Part shown: one piece after another, positions 6,132 through 9,769 of the stretch
Position numbering within the stretch: position 1 is the first letter of the stretch
Layout of the letters: each line of letters starts with the position of its first letter
Assembly: GCA_003232155.1 (NCBI GenBank)
Contig: QILY01000117.1
Location: forward strand, 1-9,769
Source of the DNA: Maribacter sp.
Lineage (GTDB): Bacteria > Bacteroidota > Bacteroidia > Flavobacteriales > Flavobacteriaceae
Length of the DNA stretch: 9,769 nt
Direction of reading: 5' to 3'
Translations under genes and position numbers: made by a program
The notes under the pieces: model-generated
The model's input: only the letters and a program-made list of their open reading frames with translations
What the model was told of the DNA's origin: nothing
The model's database searches: none

Positions 6132-6444
6132 TTAGAAGTTTTCCAAAACCGATTCCAATTCACCTAAACTAGAAATAACAGCAGTCGGTTCAATTCCCCA
6201 AGGGTCAAAAACGGAATTGGCAGACCGTTTTACCCAAACGGCTTTCATTCCATAAGAAAGGGCACCCATTACATCAAAAGAATTTGCGGAAACCAGTCAA
6301 GAGTTTTCTTTTTTAGAACCCGTAGTATCATTAAAATACCTGTAAACAATGGGCTTCGAATCTAATAATACGTTCTAGGGATGTATATACTCCAGCTGTA
6401 TCTATAAGTGTTCCGTATACATCAAAAGCAAGAGTTTGTTTCAT
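6132..6444 (-). pseudogene. Haloacid dehalogenase type II remnant with internal deletion
   Basis: The N terminus MKQTLAFDVYGTLIDTAGVY begins at ATG 6444 and carries HAD motif I with nucleophile D8. After about 22 codons the protein sequence jumps, near 6361-6378 and in another frame, to SKPIVYRYFNDTTGSKKENS and then SANSFDVMGALSYGMKAVWV and FDPWGIEP, ending at TAA 6132. The second part is the C-terminal third of a type II 2-haloacid dehalogenase-like protein with the SxNxxD motif. Roughly 120-130 codons, including motif II, are missing compared with the usual 220-230 residues, the two halves are out of frame, and a TGA at 6299-6297 replaces what is probably a tryptophan before LVSANS. It cannot make an active enzyme. 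The intact form would be a soluble hydrolase of small halogenated or phosphorylated acids. Confidence 0.85.
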
Positions 6445-6629
6445 AGTTTTTCTTGGGGTTTTTAGAATAAGAAATATACTGGTTTTATAAACCTTAGGAA
6501 AATTTATAGGTCCTATTTCTACATAATTTGGGTTTAAATAATAGTTTGTAGAATATTTTTCCGAGCCATAGAACAAAAAGAAAACACAAATTGGTAGTAT
6601 TATTGAAGCGAGACTTAAATTAGTACTAT

Positions 6630-6790
6630 GAACTCGTCTTGAGTTTTTCTTTTACCTACAATTTTCACATTTAGCACTCTAATTTCGTCTTCTTCCCGCA
6701 CCATAGCTATGGCCATGCTGCTCAAAAAAGCCTTTATTAGAGCACAAAAGCCGAAAACCTCGGTTCCAAACAAAAACTCAAGACGAGTTC
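6630..6790. repeat. 161-bp element with perfect 19-bp terminal inverted repeats
   Basis: GAACTCGTCTTGAGTTTTT (6630-6648) is exactly the reverse complement of 6772-6790. TAT stands directly outside each end (6627-6629 and 6791-6793), as a 3-bp target duplication would. Inside, CTCTAAT (6677-6683) pairs with ATTAGAG (6735-6741) and CCATAGCTATGG (6701-6712) is a perfect 12-bp palindrome, so the whole element folds into a long hairpin. No ORF is in it. A MITE or other non-autonomous repeat is the best guess. It starts 21 bases past the helicase stop, so it would also form the 3' end of that transcript and may act in termination or mRNA stability. Confidence 0.65.
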
Positions 6791-6811
6791 TATTTGAATT
6801 GGAGTAAAAAC

Positions 6812-8107
6812 CTAGGTATTAGGCTTGGAACTGTTGTTGTTCCGGTTTCTATTCCGATTTTTGTTTCTGTTTTTATTATATGAATTTCCCGATCTATTGT
6901 TATTTCTTAATGAATTATTGTTACGGGGTTTTTGAGGTCTTCTTTTGGTTTCGGACTCTTCTTCTTGGGCATCTTCCATAAAAGGATGCTCCCCTAACCT
7001 GGGTACTTCTTGTTTAATTAATTTTTCAATATCTCGAAGGTATGGACGTTCTTCTGCCATACAAAAAGATATTGCAATACCACTAGCATCCGCTCTTCCT
7101 GTTCTTCCAATACGGTGCACATAGGTTTCAGAAACATTGGGTAGGTCAAAATTAATAACCAGAGCCAAACCATCTACATCAATACCGCGTGCTGCAATAT
7201 CAGTGGCAACCAACACTTTTAGTTTTCCATCTTTAAAATCGCCTAGAGCATTTTGTCGTGCCGTTTGTGATTTATTACCATGAATTGCTGCAGATTTAAT
7301 ATTGGCCTGTGCTAGTTTTTTTACAATTTTATTGGCACCGTGTTTAGTTCGTGAAAAAACCAAAACGGAAGCGTTGGGCTGCTGCTCTAAAATATGAACC
7401 AATAAATTTGGTTTCTTGCCTTTACTTACAAAATAGACCCCTTGCTCTACTTTTTCAGCGGTAGCTTGTTGGGGCTTAATGGTGACCTGTTCAAAACTGC
7501 CCAACATTTTTCTAGATAATTCTACAATGGTTTTCGGCATTGTAGCTGAAAAGAAAAGCGATTGTCTTTTAGGGGGTAATTTCGCTATAATCTTTTTAAT
7601 ATCGTGTATGAAGCCCATATCGAGCATCTGGTCAGCTTCGTCCAGTACTACAAATTCTAAATCTCTAAAGGTGATAAAACCTTGGTTCATTAAATCGAGC
7701 AATCGGCCGGGAGTGGCAACTAATATATCGACACCAGCTCTCAGTGCATTTACCTGTTTACCTTGTTTTACACCTCCGAATATTACGGTATTTCTAAGCC
7801 CTGTATGTTTTCCGTAAGCAGTAAAGCTTTCACCAATTTGTATGGCTAGTTCACGAGTAGGGGTAACAACTAAAGCCTTTACTTTTCTTTTGTTTTGCCT
7901 AAGGCTAATACTTTCATACAAGTGGTGTAAAATAGGAATGCCAAAAGCAGCTGTTTTACCAGTACCTGTTTGCGCAACACCCAAAAGGTCTTTGCCTTTT
8001 AACAAAATAGGAATTGCTTGTTCTTGAATAGGAGTGGGATCGGTATAGCCTTCATCTTGAAGTGCCTTTAAAATGGGTGCTGCGAGCCCTAGTTCTTTAA
8101 ATGTCAT
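6812..8107 (-). CDS. DEAD-box ATP-dependent RNA helicase, RhlE-like
   Basis: A 431-residue protein with all core helicase motifs in order: Q motif GYTDPTPIQ (20-28), Walker A AQTGTGKT (45-52), PTRELA (83-88), TPGRL (132-136), DEAD (156-159), SAT (187-189), ATDIAARGID (301-310) and HRIGRTGR (331-338). The first RecA-like domain covers about 1-205, the second about 215-360. From about 380 the tail is charged, then rich in Asn, Arg, Ser and Lys (repeats of NRN and NNN), a disordered RNA-binding extension usual in this family. It should unwind RNA duplexes in the cytoplasm using ATP, in ribosome assembly or cold adaptation. All catalytic residues are present. Start ATG 8107 gives the normal FKELGL N terminus. 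It follows the flavoprotein gene by 66 bases on the same strand; co-transcription or an own promoter are both possible. Confidence 0.95.
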   Translation of the reverse strand: MTFKELGLAAPILKALQDEGYTDPTPIQEQAIPILLKGKDLLGVAQTGTGKTAAFGIPILHHLYESISLRQNKRKVKALVVTPTRELAIQIGESFTAYGKHTGLRNTVIFGGVKQGKQVNALRAGVDILVATPGRLLDLMNQGFITFRDLEFVVLDEADQMLDMGFIHDIKKIIAKLPPKRQSLFFSATMPKTIVELSRKMLGSFEQVTIKPQQATAEKVEQGVYFVSKGKKPNLLVHILEQQPNASVLVFSRTKHGANKIVKKLAQANIKSAAIHGNKSQTARQNALGDFKDGKLKVLVATDIAARGIDVDGLALVINFDLPNVSETYVHRIGRTGRADASGIAISFCMAEERPYLRDIEKLIKQEVPRLGEHPFMEDAQEEESETKRRPQKPRNNNSLRNNNRSGNSYNKNRNKNRNRNRNNNSSKPNT

Positions 8108-8123
8108 AGTTAATGATAAGGCG

Positions 8124-8131
8124 CGAAGATA
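8124..8131 (-). promoter_or_regulatory. Possible Bacteroidota -7 box (TATCTTCG)
   Basis: TATCTTCG fits the TAnnTTTG consensus at all but one defined base and lies 16 bases before the helicase start. No TTG was found at the usual -33 distance, so the call is weak. Confidence 0.25.
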
Positions 8132-8173
8132 CGGTTATTTGGTGGTTTGCGGTTTATTGTTATCACTCTAAAA

Positions 8174-9724
8174 CTATAACCTAACAGCAGCGGCCTCAGC
8201 ACACCGCTCACCATCCATAGCAGCTGAGACAATGCCGCCAGCATACCCACCACCTTCACCGCAAGGAAATAAGCCTTTAATTTCAGGATGTTCTAAATTT
8301 TCATTTCTTGGGATGTTTACTGGGGATGAAGTTCGAGATTCTACACCAACAATATTAGCTTCGGAGGTATAATAGCCTCTCATTTTTTTTCCGAAAGCAA
8401 CAAACCCTTGTCGTAATCTACTTCCTATTAGTTTGGGAAGCAACGAGTGCATGGGTGCAGATTTCAATCCTGGTTGATAGGAGGTAGGGTTGAGGTCAGT
8501 AGATAATTTTCCTTCTACAAAATCCGTTAGGCGTTGTGAAGGTGCTACCTGGCTTCTTCCTCCTGAAGTAAAAGCCAAACGCTCCAAATCTTTTTGATAT
8601 TCCAATCCTTTTAAATCTCCGAACTTTTCATATTTTGGCAAATCTTCATCCACATTAATTTCTACAACTACACCTGAATTGGCATACAAATTATTTCTTT
8701 TGGAAGGAGACATGCCATTGACCACCACTTCACCTGGGGCGGTAGCTGCAGGAACAATAAATCCGCCCGGGCACATACAAAAAGAATACACGCCGCGATT
8801 CTTTACTTGTTGTACCAAACTATAGGCGGCAGCCGGAAGTAATTTGTTACGTTCCCCTCTGCAATGGTATTGAATAGAATCGATAATATGCTGTGGATGT
8901 TCTATACGGACCCCCATGGCAAATGACTTCGCTTTTAGGGCGATTTTCTTCTTTTGTAACAGATAAAAAATGTCACGAGCGGAATGTCCAGTAGCAAGAA
9001 TTACGCGTTGGACCTCCATTTCTTTTGAATCATCTAAAATGATGGATTTCATTTGGTTATCATCAATTATAAAATCAGTCACTTTAGTATTGAAATGCAC
9101 TTCTCCTCCATAATTTATAATGGTTTCACGAATATTTTGAACAATTTTCGGCAGTTTGTTTGTGCCAATATGTGGGTGTGCATCTACTAGAATCCCTTCG
9201 CTTGCCCCATGATATACCAAGCTTTCAAAAACACGGCGTACATCGCCCCGCTTTAAGCTGCGGGTATATAGTTTTCCATCAGAATACGTACCCGCACCCC
9301 CTTCACCAAAACAGTAATTGGAGTCTTCGTTTACCACATGGTCTTGATTAATAGCCTTTAGATCACGCCGCCTTTCTTGAACATTTTTTCCTCGTTCGAG
9401 AACAATAGGTTTATGACCGAGTTCTAAACAACGAAGTGCCGCCCACATGCCCGCAGGGCCAAAACCAATAATATGAACGGATTTTGCTTTGGAAACATCT
9501 TTATAATCAAAAGCATAATCAGTAGTTGAAGGCGTCGGTTCGTTGATGTAAACTTCTAATTTATAGTTGAAATAGATGCTGGGTTTACGAGCATCAATGG
9601 ACTTCCGTTGTACTTTGATTTGGATTTCCTTTTCGGCTACGCCTAAATATTTAGCGGTTTTTGCTTTCAGCCCGACCTGTCCTTCTTCTTTTAAACTTAC
9701 CCGCAATTGGATGTTTCTGACCAT
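8174..9724 (-). CDS. NAD(P)/FAD-dependent oxidoreductase, COG2509-like
   Basis: A 516-residue protein. An N-terminal domain of about 75 residues (MVRNIQLRVSLKEEGQVGLK, KVQRKSIDARKPSIYFNY) is typical of this uncharacterised family of FAD-dependent dehydrogenases. The FAD-binding Rossmann motif is GFGPAGMWAAL (87-97) with the ribose-binding E110 in VLERGK. FGEGGAGTYSDGKL (139-152), ATGHSARD (244-251), CMCPGG (316-321) and the C-terminal FPCGEGGGYAGG (486-497) are conserved family segments; the last closes the FAD site. It is a soluble flavoprotein; the substrate of the family is not established. Length is close to the family norm. ATG 9724 is the only start that keeps the N-terminal domain complete; no clear Shine-Dalgarno is seen. 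The helicase gene follows 66 bases downstream. Confidence 0.93.
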   Translation of the reverse strand: MVRNIQLRVSLKEEGQVGLKAKTAKYLGVAEKEIQIKVQRKSIDARKPSIYFNYKLEVYINEPTPSTTDYAFDYKDVSKAKSVHIIGFGPAGMWAALRCLELGHKPIVLERGKNVQERRRDLKAINQDHVVNEDSNYCFGEGGAGTYSDGKLYTRSLKRGDVRRVFESLVYHGASEGILVDAHPHIGTNKLPKIVQNIRETIINYGGEVHFNTKVTDFIIDDNQMKSIILDDSKEMEVQRVILATGHSARDIFYLLQKKKIALKAKSFAMGVRIEHPQHIIDSIQYHCRGERNKLLPAAAYSLVQQVKNRGVYSFCMCPGGFIVPAATAPGEVVVNGMSPSKRNNLYANSGVVVEINVDEDLPKYEKFGDLKGLEYQKDLERLAFTSGGRSQVAPSQRLTDFVEGKLSTDLNPTSYQPGLKSAPMHSLLPKLIGSRLRQGFVAFGKKMRGYYTSEANIVGVESRTSSPVNIPRNENLEHPEIKGLFPCGEGGGYAGGIVSAAMDGERCAEAAAVRL

Positions 9725-9728
9725 GGGG

Positions 9729-9736
9729 CGAAATTA
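9729..9736 (-). promoter_or_regulatory. Possible -7 box (TAATTTCG) before the flavoprotein gene
   Basis: TAATTTCG agrees with TAnnTTTG at all but one defined base and ends only 4 bases before the ATG. If used, the mRNA would be nearly leaderless. The -33 region shows no TTG, so this is a weak call. Confidence 0.2.
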
Positions 9737-9769
9737 AGGGAAATTACAGGATAATTCTATTGGTGTTTT

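Noticed and set aside
6331..6576. 81-codon minus frame with an N-terminal extension before the dehalogenase start
   Set aside because: Only the part from 6444 matches the HAD family; the extension is AT-rich leader sequence and the frame ends in the deletion junction.
7479..8027. Plus-strand frames inside the helicase gene
   Set aside because: They are antisense to conserved helicase motifs and show no protein-like features; the frame at 9160-9351 inside the flavoprotein gene is rejected for the same reason.
1..9769. UGA recoded as tryptophan
   Set aside because: All intact genes use TGG for tryptophan and have no internal TGA; the TGAs occur only in sequences with other signs of decay.

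Overview
The window looks like a chromosomal piece of a marine-type Flavobacteriaceae (Bacteroidota). This is inferred from AT-rich DNA, weak or absent Shine-Dalgarno sites, an outer-membrane receptor with an N-terminal carboxypeptidase-like domain, RhlE-type helicase and COG2509-type flavoprotein sequences, and the short intergenic repeat CCTGAGCGTAGCCGAAGG that is common in Bacteroidota. No tRNA, rRNA, CRISPR array, integrase or transposase gene was seen.

Layout. Positions 1-543 hold decayed coding sequence, probably the remains of two neighbouring genes of unknown function. Positions 544-1126 carry no convincing gene but do carry repeats: a REP-like 22-mer and an attC-like folded element of about 123 bp that ends just before the first intact gene. 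Positions 1127-5608 are a tightly packed plus-strand cluster: a small Crp/Fnr-type regulator, a short-chain dehydrogenase (DltE-like), a VTT/DedA-type membrane protein and a TonB-dependent receptor. A strong hairpin terminator near 5747-5768 separates it from a convergent, very basic 40-residue ORF on the minus strand. Then come a haloacid dehalogenase-like pseudogene with a large internal deletion, a 161-bp element bounded by perfect 19-bp inverted repeats, and two intact minus-strand housekeeping-type genes: a DEAD-box RNA helicase and a FAD-dependent dehydrogenase.

How it fits together. The plus-strand cluster is the most interesting part. Dyad sequences with the 4-nt spacer typical of Crp/Fnr sites lie in front of the regulator (TACACAA-N4-TTGTGTA), after the regulator (TTTAC-N4-GTAAA) and in front of the receptor (TTGAT-N4-GTCAA, one base from the classical FNR box). 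This suggests, but does not prove, a self-contained regulon in which the regulator controls itself and an outer-membrane uptake system with an associated reductase and membrane protein. The cluster is flanked by decayed genes and repeats and is by eye more AT-rich than the helicase and flavoprotein genes, which fits an accessory insertion between remnants. The substrate of the receptor cannot be told from the sequence.
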